From NCBI GenBank assembly GCA_963920665.1, contig OY987265.1:30633001-30697000 (forward strand): a stretch of DNA of 64,000 nt. Direction: 5' to 3'. Shown one piece after another: positions 35,679-47,586 of this stretch (positions within the stretch are counted from its first letter, which is position 1; every line of letters begins with the position of its first letter). The position numbers were made by a program, and so were the translations under genes. Below the pieces are notes generated by a model. It saw nothing but the letters and a program-made list of their open reading frames with translations. It searched no databases and had not been told where the DNA came from. The DNA comes from Straminergon stramineum. Taxonomy: Eukaryota; Streptophyta; Bryopsida; Hypnales; Calliergonaceae.

Positions 35679-36622
35679 TTAACCCCTAAAGGTATTTGAC
35701 TCTGTTTTCACCAAAAACGCTCCAAAATTGTCATCTCTAGCACAAGTACCAAATTTTAGAAAAAAATACATTTTTGGACAAATGTAACCGTAGGATCTTG
35801 TAAGAAGCTGGTTTGGGAGGATCTGGAAAAAATTTCAGAAATTTACAACGTTTGGATTGCAAGATATTAGCATTTGAAGTGACAAAAAGCCATTTTTCGG
35901 CCCTGCAAAAATCCGGGCAGATGCACTTCACAAGGTCAGATCATTATGAAAAAATGTCCAAAATGGTTGTAAGTCTTTGGATTCATTCTTCGAGTCATGT
36001 TGTTTACATGCTTGAAAATTTTTAGATCATTTGGAATTGTACAACATATAGGAAAAAAATAGTAAGTTGAAAGAAGTAGAGAATGATTCAAAATACTAAA
36101 TTGTTAATAATTTATTTACGGAATTGGAAAATGCCAATCCCAACGGTTAAATTGTTGTAATAAACAATCTACACCTCGTGTTTTTTATTTTTTTCCAAAA
36201 ATATTTAAAATAGAGTTAAATAAAGGTCTTCAAAGTTTATTTTAGAATAGAGATTCCATTACCACCCACAACTAAAACTCTTCATAACTTTCATCTCATA
36301 AATCAAAATGGAATGATTCAAAGCTTTCCATGTATATATACATCAGGAAAATAAATTCCAAATTTTTATTTAAAAAAAAAGTGATTTTTAAAGAAGTTTT
36401 TTTGGCTGCCGGGGCTACCCACTGAGCAATGAAAACCACATATCATACAATAACTTTTTAACCATGTATTCAAAAGTCATGAAAATTGTTGGGTCTTAAA
36501 GCTACTCCTTGGGCACATGTTGTGTGAAAATTTCAAAGAAAAAAAATAAAAATTCCATTCGTAGTGAGCTGCCCTAAATCACTATGTTGCCAAAAAACAC
36601 CGTTTGATCCTTTAGGGGTCAA
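35679..36622. repeat. 945-bp dispersed repeat, copy 1
   Basis: Bounded by ttaacccctaaagg on the left and cctttaggggtcaa on the right, which are inverted complements with one mismatch. The body is nearly identical to 46637-47586. The best shared ORF (35813-36025) encodes a 70-aa peptide, also present with few changes in the other copy, but it lacks any known domain. A non-autonomous DNA transposon is likely. Confidence 0.7.
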
Positions 36623-37426
36623 GGGACAATTTTTTCTTTTTTTATTGTTACTGGGTAAAAATTCGGCAAAGTTTGACTGTAAGAGATATTGGCTTTGTAA
36701 ATTATGAAACATAAAACTGAATTGAAAGGAAAGTAGGGATCTATAATTAACAGAATTAACTACAAGTCTTAAATGACTCCTAAAGACATTTTATTCATTG
36801 TTGAATTGATTATATTAAGTACATGGTGTCACAAACCTATTACAAAATCTATCATGTTTTCATCTCAGAGAAATAACATCTAATTATTTCATCCAACATT
36901 CAAAACGGAAACTTAGAGCATGACGAGCATTCTTGTGATTTGTCATGCACATGTTTCCTCTGTCTCTAATGCATTGGAGTTTGTCTAGTACTATTATAAC
37001 TCCATTTAACAATATCCCCAAACTCTAGTAGTTTACACTTTCCAGTATCTTACTTTAATATGAAGATCTCATATATAACAATTGGTAGCTTGTGGCAAAA
37101 ACCTAAATCTCCATATTATTTTAGAATGCAAAACTTTTGAACATGACACTTAGAAGAGTATTTTGGATATATCTATAATCAACACTTTGAAAATTTATAG
37201 TTTATTTATATGGTGTCCAAAATATATATATGCAAAAAGAATTTGAAATTACCCATAAATTGTCAACAAGGCCTAACAATTCAATAATAGGAACCATCCG
37301 CAAATGCTTACGAAGGGAGGTAACCTATTTTTGACCACTTAAGCAATTACACATATTTGCAAGACAACTTTCTCTAGTAGGGAAATTTTCTTGTGTGCAA
37401 AAATAGAGTTTGGAAGGATTCCATGT
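36623..37426. other. AT-rich intergenic DNA
   Basis: No gene recognised; contains part of a dispersed repeat near 37312-37420 shared with 32945-33070. Confidence 0.5.
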
Positions 37427-38010
37427 TTAACTTGGGAATGTCCAAATTCATCTCCAAAATTGACAATTTGAGAAAAATCGTTACAAAGTGCTCTTTGGAA
37501 GCATATTTTGGAATTGACATACAAAGAAAAGTTGTAGACCGTGAGTTTTGGATTCCATCCATATGGTTAGATTCACCAATTTTATCATCAACATTTTTTT
37601 TATAAATTTTTTAAGGGAAATTTCAAAATTCCTTCTAAATTCGATTACAAGCAAAATATTATTATTTTTTGAGAACAATTTGACAGAATGGATTTGAAAT
37701 GAGGTTCTCTTTATATGTGATATTTTGAAATTTGTGTTCTAAAAATATGTGACCTCATTTTGGCAAATTTGGTTTTCAACTAGAGTCAATGTAATTTTGG
37801 TTTGGTCAACCAGTTGACATACTTGCACATTTGTAATTTGAGAAAAGTATGTACACTAGTAACACCAAATTCAAGCATTAGATAGGACAACCACTTGATA
37901 AAGTACCTCCAAAAATTAGGATGACTTTCATCCAAGCAAGAATGAAAAGATATGTCAATTTCAATTTGTTCATCATCCACTTTTTGGATGTTAGAGTACT
38001 CCAAGGTTAA
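37427..38010. repeat. 584-bp dispersed repeat, copy B
   Basis: Matches 2060-2642 in order and orientation along the full length. Terminal motifs are degenerate (tttaacttggg at the left, ctccaaggttaa at the right). Confidence 0.55.
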
Positions 38011-38423
38011 TTACTACTCATCAATATGTGCATGGAAGGAAAGCACTAGGGCCTTTGTTTTGACTTTTAGTGCCATATTGTAGCAAGAGTAAAAAATTGG
38101 CTAACTAAAGAATGGCAAACAATTGTGAAGTTTTTTTTGCCAAAAACTTCAAATAAAAAAAATCTTGGATGAAATCACCAAATTGTGGATGAAATCATAC
38201 TTATGAACATATGATATTACTTACCCTAATGACTATTAATGTGATATTTTCTATCCAATATGTAGATGAATGTTGAAATTTGGAATACCACTATTAAAAT
38301 TTTATATCACCACTTTGGCACTTCATAAAAAATGAAAAAACCCTATAAAGCACCTTGCACTGCCAAAATAGGGGGTGATCATGAATGGATTGCCTCCTAT
38401 AGTCAAATTTTGGTGTAATATCT

Positions 38424-38653
38424 TTAGCCCTTAGACAACGGATTGGTGACCATGGAAATCAATCCTTTTTGAACCGTGTGACATCATCTACTATAAAAAA
38501 AATAAAAAATACTCATTAGAGGTCAAAATACTATAGAAGATCTCCCCTTTCCACATAAAACTCCAAAGAAGAATAGTTGTTGTTTTGTCTTACATAGAGA
38601 TTCTTTGTCATCCATTAAACACTAAATGTCCATGTCAATGTTTATGGGCTAGG
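38424..38653. repeat. 225-bp repeat family, copy 6 (+)
   Basis: Begins ttagcccttagacaacgg and ends gtttatgggctagg. It has the longest clean match to copy 1 (gattggtgaccatggaaatc, attagaggtcaaaatact, gaagatctcccctttccac). Confidence 0.65.
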
Positions 38654-39624
38654 GGTTCCTTTCACTATACACAATGATCATATTGCACCAATCAAAATAC
38701 TTCAATAAAGTTATATTTTAGTCATATTATTGGATGCCCAAATATTTTTGGGTATGGTTCACCCCTTAGTGACTGCAAGCATTGTACCTCTGTCATTTCT
38801 CTGTTCTACGTGGCACATATATATAATATTCAACTATTGAACTCAAACATGGTCAGGTATATATCATTGTATTGTGAAGTACCTCATGATTGGAAACCAC
38901 CAATTCTAAACCAAACTTTTTACAAATGTTGCTCCACTTAAACTGATACCACCAATTCCGAACCTAACTTTTACAGGAGTTGCTCCACTTAAAATATTAG
39001 TAACCTCCAGTTGCAAGCTGAAGGTACCCCAAATTCATCATTCATGTGCTTCCGACACTTCCATGACCACAATGTCATCACCACTCTGAGACCTTAAGGG
39101 TCAACAAGTTGCAGAAAAAATAAACAATGTCTGTTTCCGAAGTCAAAGCCTCCTGTAGAGAGAATGCACGAAAACATGGCAAATGGTACAGCAATTTGAC
39201 ATGAAATCCTAAGTCAGACACTTGCCCGTACAGAGCTCGAGTGCCACGTACTGTAGAGAGATGGCTAATCCCTGAGTCAAGGCTAAGTCAACAGCTAAGC
39301 TCAGTAACAGTCAGCAAATCAGAAGAGACTATTACATTCTAGGGATACAAAACCGCTAGTTTGTTGTAAGAGGTGAACACATTGGAGCGTTGTCAACCAT
39401 AACCTATATGTCGGTATAAAAAGCACTACTATTTACAGCGAGAAGACTAATTCTTCTGACCTCTGTACATGATATGCTTCCTTTGTTTAAGACTAACATA
39501 ACATCTTGGAATGGGTCCCTACTCAAGAAAGAACATAGGGCTCTGGGAAGAAACCATCTGTAGATCTGACGTATCTTCATTTGTCAAGCAGCTAACTAGG
39601 ACGGAGGTAGATCAACATCTTCGG
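38654..39624. other. Intergenic DNA and 3' flank of the hairpin membrane-protein gene
   Basis: No ORF of note. Composition rises from about 38990 toward the gene, which suggests the 3' UTR of the minus-strand gene lies here. Confidence 0.45.
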
Positions 39625-42307
39625 TCACGCCACAAACATTTCCTCCTTTCTTGAGACACCTAGAGTATCCCTCACGAAATTCAAGCTTTTTCTCATCACT
39701 TCCCAAGTCACCCACGCAAATAGTATCCATCCTGTCAGATGCATCATCTCTTTGTTAACTTACAGTCCAAAAGTTAACCCCTACACAGGCCCAAGAGGTC
39801 ATAACCGGGGTCTCATAATTTTCTTGGCACATTTTAGAGGGTCATGTGGGAACTTCTTATGTTCAATCCTACGTTCTGTCTCATTTATTTTCTTACCACC
39901 ATATGCAGGGTTCTTCACTGATTGCGGTGATATAAAATTTGATCCGGCCTAAATTACAGTACATCAGTAAAGATGGTCGTTTAAAACCATGAAATCGTGG
40001 TCCATTACGGGTTCAAACCGCTCCTACAATTAAAAGGATAACGAAAGTGATGCGATCCAGATGCACTCCGCATCTATGTCTGCTTCGGTTCGAATCCCTC
40101 ACACTAACTGAATTGCAAGTCCTACAGAAGACGATATTAATAAATTGACCAATATTTCGACTAGTACCAACGCAGCCCATAACTCTAGAATGAAATAAGT
40201 ATATTTAATAGTACCAATGATAGAGTTGCAAACCTGTGAAAAATAGCACTGCAGATGAGGCCATCAAAACAGCGCCTCCTATGATGAAAGCTGTTGTAGC
40301 TAACGCTCCAATGTAGATGAATGTGAGCGAGGTGCAGAACATCGCCAGGAAAGCACCGACCGCTGACAGACACATCAGAAACCCGATGATCACTGCGTTC
40401 ACCGTGGCCACGAGAACAGCCATCAGAAACGCCGATAGACCAGTCAAAGTCGTAACAGATATCAGTCCCACCTGTCAAAACACACACATTTTGAAACCTC
40501 AATATTAAAACCACGGATTGCTGCAAATGGGGCAGATTTTGCACAGAAGTACAAATAGAACGTTCTTAGCAACGGAGAGACACCCTCGCTACTGCTGGAA
40601 TGGAATCCAAAGCATCATGCTTATAAGAGTAAATTAGAAGTGGTCCCAAGACTATGGGTAATGACCCTTGCGCTGTGAGAGGCTCTCCGCTCATAAAATA
40701 TTACCAATCCGGTGTTCCTTTTGTACCCACATGAGGGATTCTTAATCATAATGGTGATTTTGACTCCAAGTTACTGGAACCTAGTCTAAAGAATGTTACA
40801 AACGAGAGAACTCCAGAGCAACTATAATACCTATGGAGTAAGAACACGATAGAGCATCGTTGGACATATATATATTCAAACTACGCTACGCGACATACAA
40901 GAGCAACTCATGGCAGTTTGGATAGTTCAGTGGTAGAGTTTAGTTGCGCATGCACTAGTACCAGTTTCCAAAACTTTGTGCATACGTTAGCATTGTCCAA
41001 TCGCGATGAATTCTTGGATTAATTCCTCGCTGAAATACGGCTCTGCCTAACCACAGTTATTAATAAATAAAAACCCGTGAAGAACTCATTTGTGTGGTGT
41101 GCAAGATTACCACGACATTATCACAATTTTACACTGCACTGAATTGCTCCCCCAAAAGGGGCCAAAATAAGGAGAATGTCAAGAACTTAATCCCTAAAGG
41201 ACCCGGATTTTATGGTCTAAAAATGCGCAATTTGATTGATCATATTGAGAAAAATCATACACGTCAGACGTGGCCAAATTTTATATCACCAGTGAAGAAA
41301 ATTGCTTGTATTGCTTCCAAAATTTTTGACCATAACAAACTCTCAATACGACCAACTCAGAAGTGCACGAAAACCATGAAGTAACATTGCGTCTCTTGGT
41401 CTTCTAAGAGTTAATCTGCTCAAATCCTTCCAAAAAACTCTCATCCTTCAATGCTTCTTCGATCGCTATCAATTCAGTAACACTTGAATATCAAGTTTTC
41501 AGCATTGCTCTACCACTTGAGGTGGAGATTCTACAAACTAAAAGACACTCCACATTTCCTTTGATACGTCAACTCGATGAATAACGAGACAGACAGTGAG
41601 ACGCATCAATCAAAAGACCATTCCAAAGCTAGGGCAAGAAGGGAAGTCAACCCCTCAAAACCCTAGAATTCATCGGTTAAACCAGGTCAATTGATCATAC
41701 TCTGAAAAATCAATAACTCAAATGCGAACATACTATACTGATCACCAGAATCAGCAGAGAACATTGCATATATTGATCAAAAATACAGAAAGGACCAAAA
41801 CTTCATATTTCTTACATGACCAATCCAATTGATCCAATTATGAAAAATCAATAAATCAGGTAGACAAATATTTTATATTTCCAGAATCAGCAACGAACAT
41901 TGCATGCCGGGCACCAGATTATGAAAACGAAAGTCTCCACACGACGATTTCAGAAATGTTTTAAGGAAACAGCCCACTGGTCTGTAGGGTTCAAGAACGC
42001 TCACCGACATCACCAGAAGGCTTCGCCACAACCCGCCCTGGTGCATCCACTGTCCGACATCCGCTCCCACGCGATGCGTCACCACTTTCAAGCGCGGCGC
42101 ATGCTGTTCCATCACCCCGCGCGTCCGCTCCACGACCGACTCCGCCTTTCCACTTCGCACCGCAGTGACGACATCCGTGACGAAGTCTCCCACCACCGTC
42201 GCAAGCTCCTGCGCACTACGCCCCGTCTTCTTCATCATGTCATAATTTCCATCCCCCTCCCTCCCCTTCGTCACCAGCACCGATTCCTCCTCACCTCCCA
42301 AACCCAT
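39625..42307 (-). CDS. Small membrane protein, three exons; possible promethin/LDIP-like
   Basis: Minus-strand exons 42307-42005, 40471-40234 and 39731-39625 give 648 nt, 215 aa, with GT/AG borders (GTGAGC, GTTTGC donors; gacag acceptors) and matching phases 0 and 1. Residues 1-95 are hydrophilic, with Ser/Val-rich amphipathic stretches (VVGDFVTDVVTAV). Residues about 98-190 form a nearly continuous hydrophobic region of three to four segments, including GLISVTTLTGLSAFLMAVLV and IIGFLMCLSAVGAFLAMFC. The C-terminus is short and basic (WEVMRKSLNFVRD). Amphipathic N-terminus plus a long hydrophobic hairpin is the plan of promethin/LDAF1 and plant LDIP, which work with seipin in lipid-droplet formation at the ER. 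I recognise the architecture only, so this is a hypothesis. In-frame upstream codons reach 42571, but the ATG at 42307 is the first one giving a compact start. The gene structure is much more certain than the function. Confidence 0.75.
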
Positions 42308-42568
42308 TTTCTTGGTCAAACCCAACAATCTCCGAAACAAATGTGCCGCTGCGAAATTGCAAAGAGTAATTGCGAAATGGCGCGTCGAATGGCAATGGGA
42401 GGGAATCGTGTATGTCAGAGGAGATTGCTGGGAGAGGGTCTGGTGGTGGAGTGATGGATCGCCATAGCCAGGCGTGGAATTGCGAGAGATGGATGTTTGG
42501 TGCCAAAAACAAAGGTATATTGGGAGTGGGGAGTGGTGGCGCTGATTGGATAGACTCCTACTGCTTCC

Positions 42569-42574
42569 CACGTG
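42569..42574. promoter_or_regulatory. G-box/ABRE (CCACGTGGCA) upstream of the membrane-protein gene
   Basis: CACGTG in the context CCACGTGGCA, about 262 bp upstream of the ATG at 42307. This extended form is the classic ABA-response element bound by ABF/ABI5 bZIP factors, which would suit a lipid-droplet or stress gene. Functional relevance is inference. Confidence 0.45.
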
Positions 42575-42599
42575 GCAGGGACATTATTTTACACCTGTA

Positions 42600-44868
42600 C
42601 AAAACCATGCAGTAGGAATGTACTACTGTAGCTTTCTCAAGAGATATAATTTTTTTTTCAATTGGTGCCCTGGAGCAAAAGTTATGCCCCTAGAAAATAC
42701 ATTATGCTTAAGCCCAGGCAATTAAAAAAATCAGAAAAATTCAAAATTCAATTTAATTTAACCTTTTTTTCATATCAAGTATATTTACGTGTTCATAAGA
42801 TGCTTTGATTCATTCCATTTGGATTTGAGATGACAAAGTTATGAGACATCTTTTTTTGTGGACAATCAAGGCATCTTTCTAAAAAAACTAATGTGTAGGG
42901 TTCATTTAAGCACTCAATTTTCACAATTTTGCACTAAAGAAAAGTTGTATTGGGGTTAAATTGCTTGTTACAACAATATCACCGTTGCAATTGATATGTT
43001 TCAACTCCATTTTAGAACTATTCATGATTTCATTTCTCCTTCCATCTACTACCTACTTCTACTTAACAATTTTTTAAAAGATGAAAATTAATATTTTTAC
43101 TTATAATGTTTTTTTCTAGATTCTCAAATTCAATTCTCTACCACAAAGATTCTTACCTAAAACATTTGTAGTTCAAAAATTTTAAGTTAAGAGGATTCAA
43201 AGTCTAAAATTTTCTCATAACAAGGTACCAAAATAATGTATTTTTCCACTTTGAATGTTGATATCTTACAATCTACTAAGTCAAAGTTTCTAAAAAAAAT
43301 TCTAGATATATTCATACAAGTCTAATTCAAGATCCTACAATTGGATTTGGAAAAAAAAATTCCATCCTAGCTCATTACACTAGAAATGTTAGCTTTAGAG
43401 TGGTTTGGGGTGAAACATAGCCATAGAACTCTAGGGGTTAATATCAATTGAGCATACTTATTATTATTAAATATAATTTTTTTATTGGATCCTACTCACA
43501 AGTAAAAGGGAATTCCTAAATAGTTTAGCATGCAATATTTGAACACCATAATAATAAGTAATGAAATTTCAAAGTATTGTTTGTAGGTGTATCAACAACC
43601 AACTTTAGGCTCTTCTAGGCTCTCACATTTTGAGTGTGTATACCTTGCGTTGTCAAAATCTAAGTTTTAGTGTCACTTTTGGGTTCATATGGAGGGGCCA
43701 CATTTGGGGCTTTCATGATTATCGGTGCACATACTTTAAACACTATACCAAATACTTAGACTCATCAGATTGTAGCTCTTCCAATTATGAAGTCTAATCT
43801 AACATATAGGAATATGATTAAAAATTAGATTTCAAAATTTACAATGTCTAGACATAGTTAAAAGTCAAAAGTACCTTATTCATCATTTATTGATTACATA
43901 AGTTAGCGTGAAATGTCAACAAAAGAGAGTAAAGCAACCTAATTAGCATATTTGGTCATAAGGTACATGCACTCATATCATCCTATTGTTGAAAGTGTGA
44001 CACCTACATTAGAATCAAGAAGTGACACTAAAATTTAATTATTATTTACAAAATTAGGACATGAGAGCTTATTATTAATTTTTGGAAGATTTAGAAAGAC
44101 AATTTTGAAAATTTAGAGTTTTATCATATATTGTTCAAATAAGCATGATAATATGCCACGGAATCCTCTTTCATTGCCAATAATAGTTGATATTTTAGAT
44201 GATTATGGGTGTACTTGTATCATAGTGATTTATCCTATGAAGCGCATCAACATTGTTTTACCAAAGTCACAATATTTCATATTAATGCAAGCTTAAAATT
44301 GTATTGTACTTAAAAAGAAATTCTTTAATTTAGAAAAGAAGTTTCAGTGATGAACTTTGATTCCATATAGTTTTATATATTCAAATTTGTTAGCTTTTGA
44401 CATAAAGAGTTTTGGGAGTAGTTAACATTAGTTGAGAATGCTTTATAATGGCAAAAAAATGATAACTTCCTATGGTCTCTATGAATTTAGAGGTGGTTCA
44501 TTTGAGGTCCAATGTCCCACATAACATTCTTGAACCAATTCAAATACCATCTTCTGAGGAAAATAATGTATAAGCGTATATAGATCTACTAAATCAAAGG
44601 AGCACCTTGTGAAACTTCTTATTTTAATTTTTTTGAAAACTGAGTTCCAATATGAATTTAATACATTATTTTTTCAAGAAAATTCTATGATTGAGTGCAA
44701 AACAAGAAGCTCTATAACTTTCACATCCCTAATCCAAATGGAATGAATCAAAACTATCCATGTAGACTAAAATATGATCTTTGAAAAACAAATTTTTCAA
44801 TGTTAAATTTCAAGTTTTATTTTATTTTATTTTTCCTCTTTAGAGAGCTCAATTTTGGTCCTACGATG
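42600..44868. other. AT-rich intergenic DNA
   Basis: No gene. CTCTAGGGGTTAAT at about 43428 is another copy of the shared repeat-terminal motif. A segment near 42800-42850 is an inverted copy of a recurring phrase also seen near 44710, 45750, 36300 and 47260 (aaatggaatgaatcaaa). Confidence 0.5.
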
Positions 44869-45156
44869 GCATAACTTTTTCTCCTAGGTATCAATTGAAA
44901 TAAAAATGATATTCCTAAAAAATTAATGTGTTTATCTATCTTCCAAAAAATTTTCAAAATATTAATTTGAAATGGAGATCGTAGGATCACTATTCCCCAT
45001 GTTGGAACTTTTTACTAACTTTTGCTCCTAGGTATCAATTGAAATAAAAATGATATTCCTAAAAAATTAATGTGTTTATCTATCTTCCAAAAAGATTTCA
45101 AAATATAGATTTGAAATTGAGATTGTAGAATCATTGTTCCCATGTTGGAACTTTAT
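44869..45156. repeat. 144-bp tandem duplication
   Basis: Two head-to-tail units with a period of 144 bp. A 69-nt core beginning ctcctaggtatcaattgaa (44881 and 45025) is identical in both units. Divergence outside the core is modest. A third, more degraded relative lies at about 45895-46000. Confidence 0.8.
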
Positions 45157-46636
45157 ATTTTATTTCTAAAAGACCAAGGCCATTTTACTGTCAAAAACCA
45201 CTCACAACTACCATTTTTGTTGCATTCACCCAAGAAAATAATTCTTTTAGGAATCTAATGATAGGATCTTATACTTTACTTGTCTTAGACCATGTGGTAA
45301 GAATTTCATGAAGTTTGACCATATAGATTGAGTGATATTAGCATTCAAAGTTGAAAGAGAGTTTTTATGAACAATGTCTAGCAATTTCAAATGACTTTGA
45401 TGGCCTTTTGTTGAAATTTTTTGCACTACGGACTTGAATTTTAAAAATTATTTAAGAATTGAATTGATAGTCTAGGATTTTTTTTAAACTCTTGATTTTT
45501 AGTCTTCAAAAAATTGTTAAGTAGAAGTAGGTCCAAGATTACAAGAAAGCTAAATTGTTAATAGCTCTAAGATGGGATTGAAACACAATAATTCCAATAG
45601 TGAGATTGTTCTAATAAGCAAACTATACCTTGTCAAACAATTTTTTTTGAAAATTTGTGAAAATTGCATTAAAAAATGAATCCTATAAATTATTTTTTGA
45701 AGAAACTGCGCATACTGTATGGCAAACAAGATTGTTAATAAATTTTACATCATTGTTCCAAATGGAATGAATCAAAGTTTTAGATGTAGACAAAAATATA
45801 ACCTATGAGAAAAAAATTAATTTTTTTTCAAGTTTTTGTGGATTTATTTTTCTGCATGTTGAGTTGAAATTTGGGCTTTCATGGTATAATTTTGTTTCTA
45901 GGCACTAATTGAAATAAAAATTATATTCCCTTGAAGTTAACAAGTTTTTCAAGAAAATTTCAAAAAATTTCACTTAAAATTGAGGCTATAGAACCTACCC
46001 AAAATCCATTTTGTCCCTCGAGGGGACAATGATATTTTAGGGGTTAATTGCTAATGACTTATGCAATCATTTTTTGTCCACTTGTCTTTGGTCATTGTTA
46101 TTGGACAATCCTTTTTTTTCAATTTTTTTCTAGGAATAGAGAAATGGATTTTTTGAGAGAAAACATATAGGTGGATTATTCATTGAGAGTGCTATCACCT
46201 AACTATTTTTAATGCAAAAATGTACAAATTGTAGTACTGTTAAAAATTATCTAAGAAAATCAATTAATGATGTTTTAAATGGTCCAATCTTTTGCCCTAA
46301 AAGCCTAATCAATGTATGAAATGTAGGATGAAATTTTAGCCAAGCATTCAATAATCATATTCTAAAAATAAAAATTGTATTTTCAATAAAATATTGTGCA
46401 TACAATCAAGCGATTGTTTTATATTGATGTTAGAGCTATGTGGGTGGAAGAAATGCAACTTTCTTGTATTGATGAATATGAGAAACATGAAAATTAAAAT
46501 AAGATGAGGTAATGATTTCTACATAGTTTGGAATCACTTTGTTTAGAATCTTTTATTCTCCTTTCAGTAACTTTTGAACTGATTTTAATATTTTTTTCCA
46601 GCTATTATAATTTTATTTGGATGAGTTAGCTTACAA

Positions 46637-47586
46637 TTAACCCCTAAATGTATTTGACAATGTTTTCACTAGAAACGCTCCAAAATTGTCATCTCTAGTA
46701 CAAGTACCAAATTTTAGAAAAAACACATTTTTGGACAAATGCAACCATAGGATCTTATAATGCGCTCATTTGGGAAGATGTGGAAAAAATTTCAGAAATT
46801 TCCACCGTTTGGATTGCAAGATATTAGCATTTGAAGTGACAAAAAGCCATTTTTTGGCCCTGCAAAAATCCGGGCAGATGCACTTCACAAGGTCAGATCA
46901 TTATGAAAAAATGTCCAAAATGGTTGTAACTCTTTGGATTCATTCTTCAAGTCATGTTGGCTACATGCTTGAAAAATTTTAGATCATTTGGAATTGTACA
47001 ACATATAGGAAAAAAATAGTAAGTTGAAAGAAGTAGAGAATGATTCAAAATACTAAATTGTAAATAATTTATTTATGGAATTAAAAAATGCCAATCCCAA
47101 AGGTGAAATTGATGTAATAAACAATCTACACCTCATGTTTTTATTTTTCTCCAAAAATATTAAAAATTGAGTTAAATAAAGGTCTTCAAAGTTTATTTTA
47201 TAGTAGAAATTCCATTACTACCCACAAACTACCCACAACTAAAACTCTTCATAACTTTCATCTCATAAATCAAAATGGAATGATTCAAAGCTTTCCATGT
47301 ATATATAAATCAGGAAAATAAATTTCAAATTTTTATTTAAAAAAAAAGATTTTAAAAAAGTTTTTTTGGCTGCTTGGGCTGCCCACCGAGCAATGAAAAC
47401 CACATATCATACAATAACTTTTTAACCATGTATTCAAAAGTTATGAAAATTGTTGGGTCTTAAAGCTACTCCTTGGGCACATGTTTTGTGAAAATTTCAA
47501 AGAAAAAAAATAAAAATTCCATTCATAGTGAGCTGCCCTAAATCGCTATGTTGCCAAAAAACACCATTTGGTCCTTTAGGGGTTAA
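46637..47586. repeat. 945-bp dispersed repeat, copy 2
   Basis: Bounded by ttaacccctaaatg and cctttaggggttaa, giving 12-nt perfect inverted ends (TTAACCCCTAAA). The body aligns to 35679-36622 almost without gaps, including the ORF at 46770-46982. Confidence 0.7.

Noticed and set aside
40020..40105. tRNA-like block: ggttcgaatcc (B-box) near 40090 with an upstream agatgc/gcatct hairpin
   Set aside because: No proper A-box, the anticodon loop lacks the invariant T33 and the acceptor stem does not close; at most a tRNA-derived relic inside intron 2's neighbourhood.
40919..40975. A-box-like tagttcagtggtagag on the + strand
   Set aside because: No B-box at the right distance and no cloverleaf; could be a SINE head but no tail or TSD was seen.
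41900..42454. 184-aa + strand ORF
   Set aside because: Antisense to exon 1 of the three-exon membrane-protein gene, His/Arg-rich as expected for a shadow; no known domain.
11139..47586. Telomeric repeat sites (CCCTAAA) scattered through the window
   Set aside because: Only single units are present, mostly at transposon ends; there is no array, so no interstitial telomere.
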